Shown in pieces: positions 27,948 through 37,158 of a stretch of 37,554 bases of DNA. Numbering within the stretch: position 1 is the stretch's first letter; every line of letters starts with the position of its first letter. The notes beneath the pieces were generated by a model. It was not told the origin of the DNA, did no database searches, and worked only from the letters and a program-made list of their open reading frames with translations. A program made the translations under genes and the position numbers. This DNA is from Ignavibacteria bacterium (lineage in GTDB: Bacteria; Bacteroidota; Ignavibacteria; Ignavibacteriales; Ignavibacteriaceae): contig DRJC01000023.1 in NCBI GenBank assembly GCA_011052365.1, positions 1 through 37,554 on the forward strand. The letters are read 5' to 3'.

Positions 27948-28217
27948 ATGGCTCGTAAAAGTTTAATAGCTAGACAAGAAAAAAGAGTAAGACTTGTTAA
28001 GAAGTATGCAAAATTGAGAAAAGAATTGAAAGAAAATGGTGATTATGAAGCATTACAAAAATTACCTAAAAATTCTTCTCCTGTTAGACTAAATAACAGG
28101 TGCATGTTTACTGGAAGAGCAAGGTCATATTATAGAAAATTTGGTATTTCAAGACTTGTATTAAGAGAAATGGCTTTACGAGGCGAAATACCCGGATTAA
28201 AAAAATCAAGTTGGTAG
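27948..28217 (+). CDS. rpsN: Small-subunit ribosomal protein S14 (uS14, zinc-independent long form)
   Basis: 89 residues. [20 protein letters not shown] plus [21 protein letters not shown]. It lacks the two CxxC pairs of the short zinc form, so it belongs to the zinc-independent class. It sits in its usual place between L5 and S8. Strong SD TTAGGAG. Confidence 0.98.
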   Translation: MARKSLIARQEKRVRLVKKYAKLRKELKENGDYEALQKLPKNSSPVRLNNRCMFTGRARSYYRKFGISRLVLREMALRGEIPGLKKSSW

Positions 28218-28229
28218 AAGGAGATATAT

Positions 28230-28625
28230 ATGCCGGTAACTGATCCAATAGCGGATTTATTAACAAGAATTAGAAATGCAAGTAATGCTAAAAAAAGAAG
28301 AGTAGAAATACCTTCTTCAAAAATGAAATTAAGCTTGGTTGAAATTTTAAAACAACAAAGTTTTATTGAAGATTATAATCTAATTGAAGATGACAAACAA
28401 AATGTTATTGATGTTAAATTAAAATATACAAGTGGTGAAGCTGCAATTAGCGGTTTGAAAAAAATTAGCAAACCCGGTTTAAGGGTTTATGAAGGCGCCG
28501 ATACTTTACCGAGAGTATTAAATGGCTTAGGTATTGCTGTTATTTCTACGTCAAAAGGTTTGATGACGGAAAAACAAGCACGTAAAGAATCAATTGGTGG
28601 CGAAGTTATTTGCCATATATGGTAA
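28230..28625 (+). CDS. rpsH: Small-subunit ribosomal protein S8 (uS8)
   Basis: 131 residues. [20 protein letters not shown] at the N terminus and [20 protein letters not shown] near the C terminus. A central-domain assembly protein; in E. coli it also represses the spc operon by binding a site near rplE, which was not identified here. Confidence 0.98.
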   Translation: MPVTDPIADLLTRIRNASNAKKRRVEIPSSKMKLSLVEILKQQSFIEDYNLIEDDKQNVIDVKLKYTSGEAAISGLKKISKPGLRVYEGADTLPRVLNGLGIAVISTSKGLMTEKQARKESIGGEVICHIW

Positions 28626-28647
28626 TTTTTTTAATGGAGTTTTAAAA

Positions 28648-29187
28648 GTGTCGAGAATTGGTAAAAAACCTATAGAAATACCTGAAGGAGTTACTATAAC
28701 TAAAGAAGGAAATTCTTTAACTGTAAAAGGTCCTAAGGGAGAACTAAAGAATAGTTTTCATTCAGATATTGCTATAGAAGTAAAAAAAGATGAGGTTATT
28801 GTAACGAGACCTGATGATTTAAAAGAGCACAGGGCTTTACACGGATTAACTCGTGCTTTAATTCAGAATATGGTAACCGGAGTTCATTCATCTTATTCAA
28901 AAACTTTAGATATAGTTGGTGTTGGTTACAAAGCAGAAATGAAAGGGAAGAACCTATTTCTAAATATTGGTTATTCGCATCCGATATATTTTATGCCACC
29001 TGAAGAAATTACAATTCAGGCACCAACTCAAACACAAATTATTGTTTCAGGTGTTGATAAACAATTAGTTGGTCAGGTAGCTGCTAAAATAAGATCGATA
29101 AGAAAGCCTGAGCCATATAAAGGTAAGGGTATAAAATACTCTGATGAACAAATACAAAGAAAAGCCGGTAAGACTGCGGGTGCTTAA
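28648..29187 (+). CDS. rplF: Large-subunit ribosomal protein L6 (uL6)
   Basis: 179 residues from the GTG at 28648, which gives the standard N terminus MSRIGKKPIEIPEGVTITKE behind a GGAG SD. An in-frame ATG inside rpsH (28594) would add 18 atypical residues and is rejected. The C-terminal signature PEPYKGKGIKYSDEQIQRKA is intact. L6 lies near the sarcin-ricin loop. Confidence 0.97.
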   Translation: MSRIGKKPIEIPEGVTITKEGNSLTVKGPKGELKNSFHSDIAIEVKKDEVIVTRPDDLKEHRALHGLTRALIQNMVTGVHSSYSKTLDIVGVGYKAEMKGKNLFLNIGYSHPIYFMPPEEITIQAPTQTQIIVSGVDKQLVGQVAAKIRSIRKPEPYKGKGIKYSDEQIQRKAGKTAGA

Positions 29188-29209
29188 ATTTAGTGGAGTA
29201 ATTTAAAAG

Positions 29210-29575
29210 ATGATAAAGAAAAATAAAAATACAAGAATGCGTTCTAAAATTAAGATTAGGAAACATATTTCGGGTACATCAAATGTACCGAGATTAACTG
29301 TTTACCGCAGCTTAACAAATATTTATGCACAATTAATTGATGATTCGGATGGTAAAACTTTAGCTTCTGCTTCTTCACTTTCAAAAGAAGTTAGCGAAGA
29401 TTTAAAAGGTGCTAAAAGTAAAATCGGAAAAAGTAAAATTGTTGGTAATCTACTTGCAAAAAAAGCTTTAGAGAAAAAAATATCCACAGTTGTTTTTGAC
29501 AGGAACGGATATAAATATCATGGACGGGTTCAAGCCTTAGCTGACGGTGCCCGTGAAGGAGGACTAAAGTTTTAA
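29210..29575 (+). CDS. rplR: Large-subunit ribosomal protein L18 (uL18)
   Basis: 121 residues. Basic N terminus ([20 protein letters not shown]) followed by [20 protein letters not shown] and [20 protein letters not shown]. Binds 5S rRNA together with L5. Its stop codon lies only 19 bases before the embedded tRNA-Gln gene. Confidence 0.98.
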   Translation: MIKKNKNTRMRSKIKIRKHISGTSNVPRLTVYRSLTNIYAQLIDDSDGKTLASASSLSKEVSEDLKGAKSKIGKSKIVGNLLAKKALEKKISTVVFDRNGYKYHGRVQALADGAREGGLKF

Positions 29576-29594
29576 TGAGTGGAATTTCCAGTTT

Positions 29595-29665
29595 TGCCGG
29601 GTCGTCTAATGGCAGGACTACGCCCTTTGGAGGCGTCTGTAGAGGTTCGAATCCTCTCCCGGCAG
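29595..29665 (+). tRNA. tRNA-Gln(TTG) embedded in the ribosomal-protein operon
   Basis: 71 bases forming a full cloverleaf: acceptor TGCCGGG/CCCGGCA with the weak U1-A72 pair typical of glutamine tRNA, anticodon stem ACGCC/GGCGT with loop CTTTGGA (anticodon TTG), T arm AGAGG-TTCGAAT-CCTCT, discriminator G. CCA is not encoded. It lies in the gap between rplR and rpsE, in the same direction, with no room for its own promoter, so it should be cut out of the operon transcript by RNase P and 3' nucleases. Confidence 0.95.
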
Positions 29666-29731
29666 CTAAAAATCTGGGGAAAAATATAATTCAAATTAAT
29701 AGAAATTAAAAAAAATTATTAGAGAGAAAAA

Positions 29732-30238
29732 TTGAAACCAATTAAAGCAACGGACGTAGAAAACTTAAAAGAAAAAGTTGTAGAAATTAATAGGGTAGCT
29801 AAAGTTGTAAAAGGTGGAAGAAGATTTAGCTTTAATGCCATTGTAGTTGTAGGAAATAGTGAGGGTATTCTCGGCGTTGGATTAGGTAAAGCTAACGAAG
29901 TTACTGATGCAATTTCCAAAGGAATTGATGATGCAAAGAAAAGCCTTGTAAAAATTTCACTTCACAAAGGAACAATACCGCATAAAATTATTGGTAAGTA
30001 CGGTGCAGGAAAAGTTTTGTTAAAACCTGCTTCACCCGGTACAGGTCTTATTGCAGGCGGCGGTGTTCGTGCAGTTTTGGAAGCAGCCGGTGTGCAGGAT
30101 ATATTAACAAAATCATTGGGTTCAAGTAATTCTCACAATCAAGTTAAAGCTACTTTAAACGGTTTACTTGCTTTAACAGATGCAAAAAAGATGGCTTACA
30201 AAAGAGGCTTGAGCATAAGTGATTTATTCACTGCTTAA
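29732..30238 (+). CDS. rpsE: Small-subunit ribosomal protein S5 (uS5)
   Basis: 168 residues with a TTG start behind AGAGAG. Contains the double-stranded RNA-binding segment [20 protein letters not shown] and [21 protein letters not shown]5 contributes to decoding accuracy and the mRNA entry site. It is 156 bases from rplR because the tRNA-Gln intervenes. Confidence 0.97.
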   Translation: MKPIKATDVENLKEKVVEINRVAKVVKGGRRFSFNAIVVVGNSEGILGVGLGKANEVTDAISKGIDDAKKSLVKISLHKGTIPHKIIGKYGAGKVLLKPASPGTGLIAGGGVRAVLEAAGVQDILTKSLGSSNSHNQVKATLNGLLALTDAKKMAYKRGLSISDLFTA

Positions 30239-30249
30239 TTGAGGAAGAA

Positions 30250-30447
30250 ATGAGTAAAATAAAAGTAAAACAAATACGAAGTGTAATAGACAGACCTAAA
30301 GATCAAAAGCTTACTATTGAAGCATTGGGTCTTGGCAGACCAAACTGGGAAAAAATTCACAACGATACTCCTCAAATAAGAGGAATGATAAATAAAGTGA
30401 TTCATCTCGTAACTGTAGAGGAAATAAAGAAGGCAAGTAAGGGTTAA
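30250..30447 (+). CDS. rpmD: Large-subunit ribosomal protein L30 (uL30)
   Basis: 65 residues, slightly longer than the usual ~58-60. IKVKQIRSVIDRPKDQKLTI and LGLGRPNW match the family. Eleven bases after rpsE and two before rplO, so probably coupled with both. Confidence 0.97.
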   Translation: MSKIKVKQIRSVIDRPKDQKLTIEALGLGRPNWEKIHNDTPQIRGMINKVIHLVTVEEIKKASKG

Positions 30448-30449
30448 TT

Positions 30450-30908
30450 ATGGACATTTTAAGTAATCTTAAGTACGCAAAAGGTTCTAGAAGAAACAGA
30501 AAAAGAGTTGCAAGAGGAGCAGGTTCCGGTAGAGGTAAAACTGCAACAAGAGGAAGCAACGGACAAATGTCACGTTCAGGTGCAAAGCATAAAGCTTGGT
30601 TTGAAGGCGGTCAGATGCCTTTACAAAGACGTGTACCTAAATTTGGGTTTACTAATATTTTTAAAGTTTATTATCAGGTTGTAAATCTTAACTCTCTTCA
30701 AAAATTGGTAGAAGACAAAAAGTTAAAAGAAGGCTTGGTTAATATAGATACATTAAAATCCGTAGGACTTGTCTCAAATAACAAACAGCCTGTAAAGGTT
30801 TTAGGTAATGGAAAAATTAAGAGTAAACTTCAAATTGAAGTAAATGCTTTTAGTCAATCAGCAAAAGAAAAAATTGAAGCCGCAGGCGGTACAATAAAAA
30901 AAGTATAA
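30450..30908 (+). CDS. rplO: Large-subunit ribosomal protein L15 (uL15)
   Basis: 152 residues. Glycine/arginine-rich N-terminal arm (RVARGAGSGRGKTATRGSNG, then FEGGQMPLQRRVPKFGF) that penetrates 23S rRNA. The globular C-terminal part ends KEKIEAAGGTIKKV. Late assembly protein placed before secY as usual. Confidence 0.98.
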   Translation: MDILSNLKYAKGSRRNRKRVARGAGSGRGKTATRGSNGQMSRSGAKHKAWFEGGQMPLQRRVPKFGFTNIFKVYYQVVNLNSLQKLVEDKKLKEGLVNIDTLKSVGLVSNNKQPVKVLGNGKIKSKLQIEVNAFSQSAKEKIEAAGGTIKKV

Positions 30909-30919
30909 TTCGGTAGAAT

Positions 30920-32254
30920 ATGTCAAAATTTACTGATTCATTCAGAAACGTTTTTAAGATACACGATCTTCGTCAAAGAATTATTTACACTTTAGCTCTT
31001 TTAGTTATTGTAAGAATTGGCGCTCATGTTACTATACCCGGTGTTGATGCATCATTATTAGCAGCAAGTACCAGGAACCAAACAACGGATAATCTTTTCG
31101 GATTATATGATATGTTTGTGGGCGGTGCTTTTTCTAATGCAGCTATTTTTGCTCTTGGTATCATGCCGTATATTTCAGCTTCAATTATAATTCAGTTAAT
31201 GGGAGCTGTTGTTCCTTATTTCCAGAAATTGCAGCAGGAAGGCGAAGAAGGTAACAAGAAAATAACACAGCTTACTCGTTACGGAACAGTTTTAATTTCC
31301 GTTTTACAAGCTTGGGGCGTAACTATAAGATTACTAAATATTAATGTGCAGGGTGCACCAATTATTCCTGTAGGTGTGCAAGGAATGATGTGGACGGTTT
31401 CTACTATTCTTATTCTTACATCAGGCACGGTGTTTATGATGTGGCTTGGTGAACAGATTACTGATAAAGGAATCGGTAACGGTATTTCGCTTATAATATT
31501 TATTGGTATTATAGATAGATTCCCTTTTGCCATGCTCGATGAATATAGGCTGATTGCTGCCGGAACCAGGAGCTTGGTAATTGAAATTGTTATACTTGTA
31601 TTTATGGTGTTTATAATTGCGGGTGTTGTTTTGGTAACACAAGGAACCCGGAGGATCCCCGTTCAATATGCCAAGAGGGTAGTCGGTAGAAAAGTTTATG
31701 GCGGTGTAACCCAATATATTCCTTTGCGTGTAAATACAGCCGGAGTTATGCCGATTATTTTTGCACAGTCAATTATGTTTATACCGAACACTGTTTTATC
31801 GTTTTTCCCAAACAATGAGTTCTTACAAAGTTTGAGCAGATATTTTGTTTATACGTCACCTGTATATTCATTTATTTATGCATTGATGATTATCTTCTTT
31901 ACTTATTTTTATACTGCAATTTCATTTAATCCAAAGGATGTTGCAGATAATATGAAAAAACAGGGTGGATTTATTCCAGGTGTCAGACCAGGTAAGCAAA
32001 CTTCGGAATTTATTGATAATATTTTAACAAAGATAACCCTTCCGGGTTCATTCTTTTTAGCCATTGTGGCAATATTGCCTGCTTTTGTTTCAGCTTACGG
32101 TGTCTCAGGCCAATTTGCACAGTTTTTTGGTGGAACAAGTTTGTTGATTATTGTTGGTGTTGCATTGGATACTCTGCAGCAAGTTGAATCTCACTTGTTG
32201 ATGAGACATTATGACGGATTTATGAAAACGGGCAAGACAAAAGCCCGGAGATAA
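30920..32254 (+). CDS. secY: Preprotein translocase channel subunit SecY
   Basis: 444 residues with ten predicted membrane helices. Conserved features include VTIPGVD in the first periplasmic region, GIMPYISASIIIQLM (helix 2 lateral gate) and GIGNGISLIIFIGII. The cytoplasmic loops with RRIPVQYAKRVVGRK and NPKDVADNMKKQGGFIPG contact the ribosome and SecA. It forms the inner-membrane protein-conducting channel with SecE (5907). No SecY-linked adk follows; map comes next. Confidence 0.98.
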   Translation: MSKFTDSFRNVFKIHDLRQRIIYTLALLVIVRIGAHVTIPGVDASLLAASTRNQTTDNLFGLYDMFVGGAFSNAAIFALGIMPYISASIIIQLMGAVVPYFQKLQQEGEEGNKKITQLTRYGTVLISVLQAWGVTIRLLNINVQGAPIIPVGVQGMMWTVSTILILTSGTVFMMWLGEQITDKGIGNGISLIIFIGIIDRFPFAMLDEYRLIAAGTRSLVIEIVILVFMVFIIAGVVLVTQGTRRIPVQYAKRVVGRKVYGGVTQYIPLRVNTAGVMPIIFAQSIMFIPNTVLSFFPNNEFLQSLSRYFVYTSPVYSFIYALMIIFFTYFYTAISFNPKDVADNMKKQGGFIPGVRPGKQTSEFIDNILTKITLPGSFFLAIVAILPAFVSAYGVSGQFAQFFGGTSLLIIVGVALDTLQQVESHLLMRHYDGFMKTGKTKARR

Positions 32255-32264
32255 AGTTTAGATT

Positions 32265-33029
32265 TTGATTTATATTAAGACTAAAAAAGAGATTGATTAT
32301 ATACGTGAAAGCTGCAAAATAGTAGCGGAAACATTGCAGCTTCTTAAAAAAAATGTTAGACCGGGTGTTACAACCGGTGAATTGGACGTAATTGCTGAAG
32401 ACTATATTCTTAGTAACAATGCAAAGGCAGCGTTCAAAGGATATTCACAGGGCGGAGGTTCAATAGATTATCCTGCTTCAATCTGTGCTTCGGTTGATGA
32501 TGAAGTTGTTCACGGGATACCCGGAAACAGAGTTCTTAAAAATGGTGAAATAATTGCTCTTGATGTAGGAGTTTACAAAGACGGTTTTTACGGTGATGCA
32601 GCTCTCTCAGTTGCAGTAGGAGAAATTTCAGATGAGAAAAAGGAATTGATGGAAGTAACCGAAAAATCTCTTTATCTCGGTATAGAACAGGCGGTTGACG
32701 AAAATCGTGTTCACGATATTTCTTACGCTGTTCAAAGCTATGTTGAAGCGAAAGGTTTTTCTGTTGTAAGAGACCTTTGCGGACACGGTGTCGGTAAACA
32801 TTTACACGAAGACCCTGCTGTTCCTAATTTTGGAAGAAAAGGGACAGGAGCAAAATTAAAGAAAAATATGACTATTGCTATTGAACCTATGATAAACATA
32901 GGAAAATACAATGTAATACAAGCAGATGACGGATGGACTATATTAACTGAAGACGGTTCACCATCAGCTCATTTTGAGCATTCGATTTTAATAACGGATA
33001 ATAAACCGGAAATTTTGACTATAATATAA
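32265..33029 (+). CDS. map: Methionine aminopeptidase, type I
   Basis: 254 residues. Metal ligands of the pita-bread fold are D100 and D111 ([13 protein letters not shown]), H174 (GHGVGKH), E207 (IAIEPM) and E238 (FEHSILIT), all present. It removes the initiator methionine from new proteins. TTG start chosen because [20 protein letters not shown] aligns with the usual N terminus; the GGAG SD lies rather far upstream (about 14 bases). The stop overlaps the infA start. Confidence 0.96.
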   Translation: MIYIKTKKEIDYIRESCKIVAETLQLLKKNVRPGVTTGELDVIAEDYILSNNAKAAFKGYSQGGGSIDYPASICASVDDEVVHGIPGNRVLKNGEIIALDVGVYKDGFYGDAALSVAVGEISDEKKELMEVTEKSLYLGIEQAVDENRVHDISYAVQSYVEAKGFSVVRDLCGHGVGKHLHEDPAVPNFGRKGTGAKLKKNMTIAIEPMINIGKYNVIQADDGWTILTEDGSPSAHFEHSILITDNKPEILTII

Positions 33030-33247
33030 TGGCAAAACAAGGACCAATAAAAGTTGACGGTGTTGTTTTAGAGACACTACCAAATGCACATTTCAAGGTG
33101 AAACTTGATAACGAGCACGAAATATTGGCACATATTTCCGGGAAAATGAGAATGCATTTTATAAAGATCCTGGTTGGAGATAAGGTTTCAATTGAAATGT
33201 CACCTTATGATTTAACTAAGGGCAGAATTACTTATAGATATAAATAA
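33029..33247 (+). CDS. infA: Translation initiation factor IF-1
   Basis: 72 residues, exact family length. S1-like OB fold: [20 protein letters not shown] and [20 protein letters not shown]. Blocks the A site during initiation. Its ATG overlaps the map stop codon by one base (TAATG), implying translational coupling. Confidence 0.98.
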   Translation: MAKQGPIKVDGVVLETLPNAHFKVKLDNEHEILAHISGKMRMHFIKILVGDKVSIEMSPYDLTKGRITYRYK

Positions 33248-33257
33248 TGGAGACTCT

Positions 33258-33371
33258 ATGAAGGTTAGAGCATCGGTCAAGAAAATATGTGATAACTGTA
33301 AAATTGTAAAGCGCAAAGGCGTTGTAAGGGTTATCTGTAAAAACAAAAAACATAAACAGCGTCAAGGCTGA
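33258..33371 (+). CDS. rpmJ: Large-subunit ribosomal protein L36 (bL36, zinc form)
   Basis: 37 residues: [20 protein letters not shown] continuing to [10 protein letters not shown]. The zinc ligands C11, C14, C27 and H32 are all present, so this is the zinc-binding paralogue. GGAGA SD eight bases before ATG. Too short for most length cut-offs but in its invariant place between infA and rpsM. Confidence 0.97.
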   Translation: MKVRASVKKICDNCKIVKRKGVVRVICKNKKHKQRQG

Positions 33372-33392
33372 TAAAAAAATAAGGAGATTATT

Positions 33393-33776
33393 TTGGCTCG
33401 TATAGCTGGTGTTGATTTACCTAAAAATAAAAAGGTACTCTTTGGACTTCAATACATTTTTGGTATTGGTAAAAGTGTATCTGCAGATATTTTAGAAAAA
33501 GCTAAAATTGATTTTGATAAAAAAGTAGCCGACTTAACTGAAGAAGATGTTGCACAAATTAGAGCAATACTTCAAGCAGACTTCAGAGTTGAAGGTGCAT
33601 TACGTTCGGATGTACAACAAAACATTAAAAGATTGATGGATATTGGTACATACCGTGGTATTAGACACAGAAGAGGTCTACCTGTAAGAGGACAAAGAAC
33701 ACGTACAAATTCCCGTACACGTAAAGGCAAGAAAAAAACGGTTGCAGGTAAAAAGAAAGCAGCTACTAAGAAATAA
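33393..33776 (+). CDS. rpsM: Small-subunit ribosomal protein S13 (uS13)
   Basis: 127 residues, TTG start behind [26 protein letters not shown] and [20 protein letters not shown] are diagnostic. The C terminus is a lysine-rich tail that contacts P-site tRNA. First gene of the alpha-type segment. Confidence 0.98.
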   Translation: MARIAGVDLPKNKKVLFGLQYIFGIGKSVSADILEKAKIDFDKKVADLTEEDVAQIRAILQADFRVEGALRSDVQQNIKRLMDIGTYRGIRHRRGLPVRGQRTRTNSRTRKGKKKTVAGKKKAATKK

Positions 33777-33801
33777 AATTTGATTCATCGGAGGCAAGCA
33801 T

Positions 33802-34188
33802 TTGGCAAAGGTAAATAAACGTACAAAAAAGAAAGCACATGTTGATGCAAATGGTGTTGCACATATAAAAGCAACCTTCAACAATGTTATGGTAACAATA
33901 ACTGATATTTATGGGAATACTATTTCGTGGTCTTCGGCGGGAAAAAACGGGTTTAAAGGATCAAGAAAAAACACTCCCTTTGCAGCACAAGTCTCGGCAC
34001 AAGCTGCAGCTAAAGAAGCTTATGATCTTGGATTAAGAAGAGTTGAAGTATTTGTAAAGGGTCCCGGGTCAGGACGTGAGGCTGCAATAAGAGCTTTAAA
34101 TACAGCAGGTTTGGCAATAAGTTCTATTAAAGATATAACACCAATACCTCATAACGGCTGTAGACCACCTAAGAAAAGAAGAGTATAA
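33802..34188 (+). CDS. rpsK: Small-subunit ribosomal protein S11 (uS11)
   Basis: 128 residues, TTG start behind [44 protein letters not shown] and the end [14 protein letters not shown] are standard. S11 forms the 30S platform near the mRNA exit. Confidence 0.98.
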   Translation: MAKVNKRTKKKAHVDANGVAHIKATFNNVMVTITDIYGNTISWSSAGKNGFKGSRKNTPFAAQVSAQAAAKEAYDLGLRRVEVFVKGPGSGREAAIRALNTAGLAISSIKDITPIPHNGCRPPKKRRV

Positions 34189-34211
34189 TTTATTTTTGGA
34201 GATTTAATTTA

Positions 34212-34838
34212 ATGGCAAGATATAAAGATTCAGTATGCAAATTGTGTAGAAGAGAAAAAGAAAAACTTTTCTTGAAAGGTCAAAAATGTTTTACTGAAAA
34301 ATGTCCTATCGAAACAAAGAATTACCCACCCGGAGAACACGGTAATTCAAGAAGAACCAAAATTTCTGAATATGGTATTCAGTTGAGAGAAAAGCAGAAA
34401 ATTAAAAGAATTTACGGACTGTTGGAAACACAGTTTAAAAATTATTTTTTTAAAGCCAATAAACAAAAAGGTATTACGGGTGAAAACCTTGTAAAATTAT
34501 TGGAAAGAAGATTGGATAATGTTGTTTATCGATTAGGATTTGCATCATCAAGAAAGCAGGCAAGGCAGTTAATACGTCACAGGCATCTTACTGTTAATGA
34601 TGTAATAGTTGATATTCCATCCTATATTGTAACACCCGGTGAGGTTATGCAGGTTAGAGATAAGAGTAAAAAATTAGATCTTATTCATAATTCATTAAAA
34701 AGAATTAAAGACAACACATATTCCTGGTTAACAGTTGATAAAGCTGCTTTGTCAGGAACATTTGTTGAAGTACCGGAGAGGGCTGATGTACCGCTTAATG
34801 CTAATGAACAATTGGTAGTTGAGCTATATTCAAAGTAA
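34212..34838 (+). CDS. rpsD: Small-subunit ribosomal protein S4 (uS4, zinc form)
   Basis: 208 residues. Cysteines C9, C12, C26 and C31 form a zinc site absent from the E. coli protein. The S4 RNA-binding domain has [20 protein letters not shown] and [15 protein letters not shown] primary 16S binder; in E. coli it represses the alpha operon through a pseudoknot not identified here. Confidence 0.97.
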   Translation: MARYKDSVCKLCRREKEKLFLKGQKCFTEKCPIETKNYPPGEHGNSRRTKISEYGIQLREKQKIKRIYGLLETQFKNYFFKANKQKGITGENLVKLLERRLDNVVYRLGFASSRKQARQLIRHRHLTVNDVIVDIPSYIVTPGEVMQVRDKSKKLDLIHNSLKRIKDNTYSWLTVDKAALSGTFVEVPERADVPLNANEQLVVELYSK

Positions 34839-34874
34839 AATAAATTTTTAAGATTATTGTTAAAGGATTAACAA

Positions 34875-35870
34875 ATGAGTGTTTCAAGTTTAAGAATACC
34901 TGATTTAGTAGTACTTGATGAATCAAGTTATACTAATACATACGGAAAATTTTTACTTCAACCTTTGGAAAGAGGTTACGGGGTTACACTTGGTAATTCG
35001 TTAAGAAGAGTTCTTATTTCTTCTTTACCGGGTGCAGCCATCACTTCTGTAAAATTTACTGGAGTGTTACACGAGTTTACTACAATTGAAGGTGTTGTTG
35101 AAGATGTTTCCGAAATCATATTAAATCTAAAGCAAGTTAGAGCAAAATTATTGGAGAAAAAACCTGGAACCATAAAATTTTCATTTGACGGTGAAGGTGA
35201 ATTTACTGCTGCGGATCTTCAAAAAAACAGTTCTGATGTGGAAATATTAAATCCGGAACTTCATATTGCTACTTTAAACAAAAAAGCAAAGTTTGATGTT
35301 GAAATTACCGTTGGCAAAGGTTACGGTTATGTGCCTGCAATTCAGAACACATCACCGGAACAAACTATCGGTGTTATCCCAATTGATTCAATATTTACAC
35401 CGGTAACTAATGTAAAATATGATATTGAAAATGTTAGAATTGGTGACAGAAACGATTGCGAAAAACTGATTCTCGAAGTAGAAACCGATGGATCGATTAC
35501 ACCGGAAGATGCTCTTACAGAAGCAGCAAAAGTTTTAAGAGATCACATACAGTTGTTTATTAATTTTGATATTGATCAGGAAGAAGAACAAGCTGTTAGT
35601 CAGAAAGACAGTGAAAGAGATAGGATTAAAAAGATTCTTCTTACAAATGTTGATGACTTAGAGTTGAGCGTACGTTCACATAATTGCTTAAAATCTGCAG
35701 ATATAAATATACTGGGTGATTTAGTAAGAAAAGATGAATCGGAAATGTTAAAGTTTAGAAATTTTGGAAGGAAATCTCTTGCAGAATTGATGGAAATTGT
35801 CGAAAATTTCGGATTGGAATTTGGAATGGACGTTGACAGTTATATCAATGATGAAGTAGAATCAAATTAA
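34875..35870 (+). CDS. rpoA: DNA-directed RNA polymerase subunit alpha
   Basis: 331 residues. The N-terminal dimerisation domain (about 1-235) has LLQPLERGYGVTLGNSLRRV. After a linker rich in Glu and Gln, the C-terminal domain (about 255-325) has LSVRSHNCLKSADINILGDL and FRNFGRKSLAELMEIV, which bind UP elements and activators. It nucleates polymerase assembly with the rpoB and rpoC products. Confidence 0.98.
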   Translation: MSVSSLRIPDLVVLDESSYTNTYGKFLLQPLERGYGVTLGNSLRRVLISSLPGAAITSVKFTGVLHEFTTIEGVVEDVSEIILNLKQVRAKLLEKKPGTIKFSFDGEGEFTAADLQKNSSDVEILNPELHIATLNKKAKFDVEITVGKGYGYVPAIQNTSPEQTIGVIPIDSIFTPVTNVKYDIENVRIGDRNDCEKLILEVETDGSITPEDALTEAAKVLRDHIQLFINFDIDQEEEQAVSQKDSERDRIKKILLTNVDDLELSVRSHNCLKSADINILGDLVRKDESEMLKFRNFGRKSLAELMEIVENFGLEFGMDVDSYINDEVESN

Positions 35871-35890
35871 ATATTGTAAAAGGTTGATTA

Positions 35891-36487
35891 ATGAGACACA
35901 GAGTAAAGGGAAGAAAATTAGGAAGAACAGCAAGCCACAGAGCTGCATTATTAAGTTCGCTTGCAACTTCTTTGTTAAGACATAAAAGAATAAAAACTAC
36001 TTTAGCAAAAGCAAAAGAAACCAGGGGCTACGTAGAGGCATTGATCACAAAAGCAAGGAAAGGTGATCTCCACAATCAAAGACAAGTAATGCGTGTTCTT
36101 CACGATAAAGAAGTAGTTAAAGAATTGTTCAATGAAATAGTTGTTAAAATCGGCGACAGACCCGGTGGTTATACCAGGGTTGTAAAAATAGGTTCTCGTA
36201 AAGGTGATGCTGCAAGAATGGCGATTATTGAATTGGTTGATTATAACGATGTTATAAATAAAGCTGCCGAAGAGAAAAAAGAAACCAAAGAAGAAAAAGT
36301 AAAAAAGAAAGAAAAAGCTGAAGCAAAAGAGGAGAAAAAAGAATCAAAAGCAAAAAAAGAAAAACCTCAAAAGGAAGAAGCTAAAGCTAAGAAAACAGAC
36401 AAGGAAGATGTAGAAGAAGCAAAAGTTATTGAGGAAACACCTGCTGAAGAAACGCCGGAAAAAGATTCTACATCTGAAGAAAAATAA
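35891..36487 (+). CDS. rplQ: Large-subunit ribosomal protein L17 (bL17) with long charged C-terminal tail
   Basis: 198 residues against about 127 in E. coli. Residues 1-~122 are ordinary L17 ([40 protein letters not shown]). Residues ~126-198 are made almost only of Lys, Glu, Ala, Thr and Asp, basic/mixed first and acidic at the end ([17 protein letters not shown]). The tail is likely disordered at the ribosome surface near the tunnel exit. Similar but shorter tails occur in relatives, by family knowledge. Last gene of the operon. Confidence 0.96.
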   Translation: MRHRVKGRKLGRTASHRAALLSSLATSLLRHKRIKTTLAKAKETRGYVEALITKARKGDLHNQRQVMRVLHDKEVVKELFNEIVVKIGDRPGGYTRVVKIGSRKGDAARMAIIELVDYNDVINKAAEEKKETKEEKVKKKEKAEAKEEKKESKAKKEKPQKEEAKAKKTDKEDVEEAKVIEETPAEETPEKDSTSEEK

Positions 36488-36509
36488 TTTTTTAGAAATA
36501 AATTTTAAC

Positions 36510-36549
36510 AAAGAGTGACAGGTATTACCGGTTGCTCTTTTTTTTTCTA
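36510..36549 (+). terminator. Intrinsic terminator after rplQ, touching the engB start codon
   Basis: AAAGAGTGAC (36510-36519) pairs with GTTGCTCTTT (36531-36540) in a 10-bp stem with two wobbles, followed by further T residues up to 36546. It ends the ribosomal block. The T-run runs into the bases just before the engB ATG. Confidence 0.8.
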
Positions 36550-37133
36550 TGTTCAAACAATTAGAATTTCTTAAATCAGCATATACAGTAAAGCAATTTG
36601 ATAAAAGCGATAAACCCGAAATAATATTCTGCGGTAGGTCAAATGTCGGCAAGTCAACTCTCATCAACACGCTGCTTAACAGAAAAAAATTTGCAAAGAC
36701 AAGTTCCACACCAGGCAAAACACGTTCAATAAACTATTATTTAATCGACGAAAAATATAAACTGGTGGATTTACCGGGTTACGGTTATGCAAAAATAAGT
36801 AAAGCAGAAAGAGAAAAATGGGCGAAGTTAGTTGAAAGTTTCTTGCGTAGTTCAAAATCTGTAGAATTAGCATTCCATTTAATTGACAGTCGCCACAAGC
36901 CAACGGAGCTTGACGATAAACTGAATGCTTTACTTAAAACATCATCCACACCTTATATAGTAATATTAAATAAGATAGATAAATTAAATCAATCTCAATT
37001 AGCACAGGCAAAAAAAAGAATTATAGAACACTATCCCTATTTGGTCTTTGGTGAAAATCTTTTGGTTTTTTCATCAATTACAAAGAGGGGACGTAAAGAA
37101 TTGATGAGTCTGCTGAAGGGGATGTTTTATTAA
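36549..37133 (+). CDS. engB: Ribosome-assembly GTPase EngB/YsxC
   Basis: 194 residues. GTPase motifs: G1 G29RSNVGKS36, G2 around T53-T58 (STPGKTRS), G3 D74LPGYGYAK, G4 N141KID, G5 SSI near 175. EngB helps 50S assembly. The N terminus MFKQLEFLKSAYTVKQFDKS fits the family, so the ATG is well placed, yet it has no SD: the preceding bases are the terminator's T-run. It must be translated from a read-through or a leaderless/very short transcript. Confidence 0.95.
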   Translation: MFKQLEFLKSAYTVKQFDKSDKPEIIFCGRSNVGKSTLINTLLNRKKFAKTSSTPGKTRSINYYLIDEKYKLVDLPGYGYAKISKAEREKWAKLVESFLRSSKSVELAFHLIDSRHKPTELDDKLNALLKTSSTPYIVILNKIDKLNQSQLAQAKKRIIEHYPYLVFGENLLVFSSITKRGRKELMSLLKGMFY

Positions 37134-37158
37134 GTTATTGTAAAATATTTTTTTTACC

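Noticed and set aside
28594-28647. A longer start for rplF inside rpsH
   Set aside because: The added residues do not match L6, while the GTG at 28648 gives the canonical N terminus behind an SD.
37134-37158. GTAAAA/TTTTAC as an engB terminator
   Set aside because: A pure AT stem of six pairs with a T-rich loop is too weak to call in this base composition.
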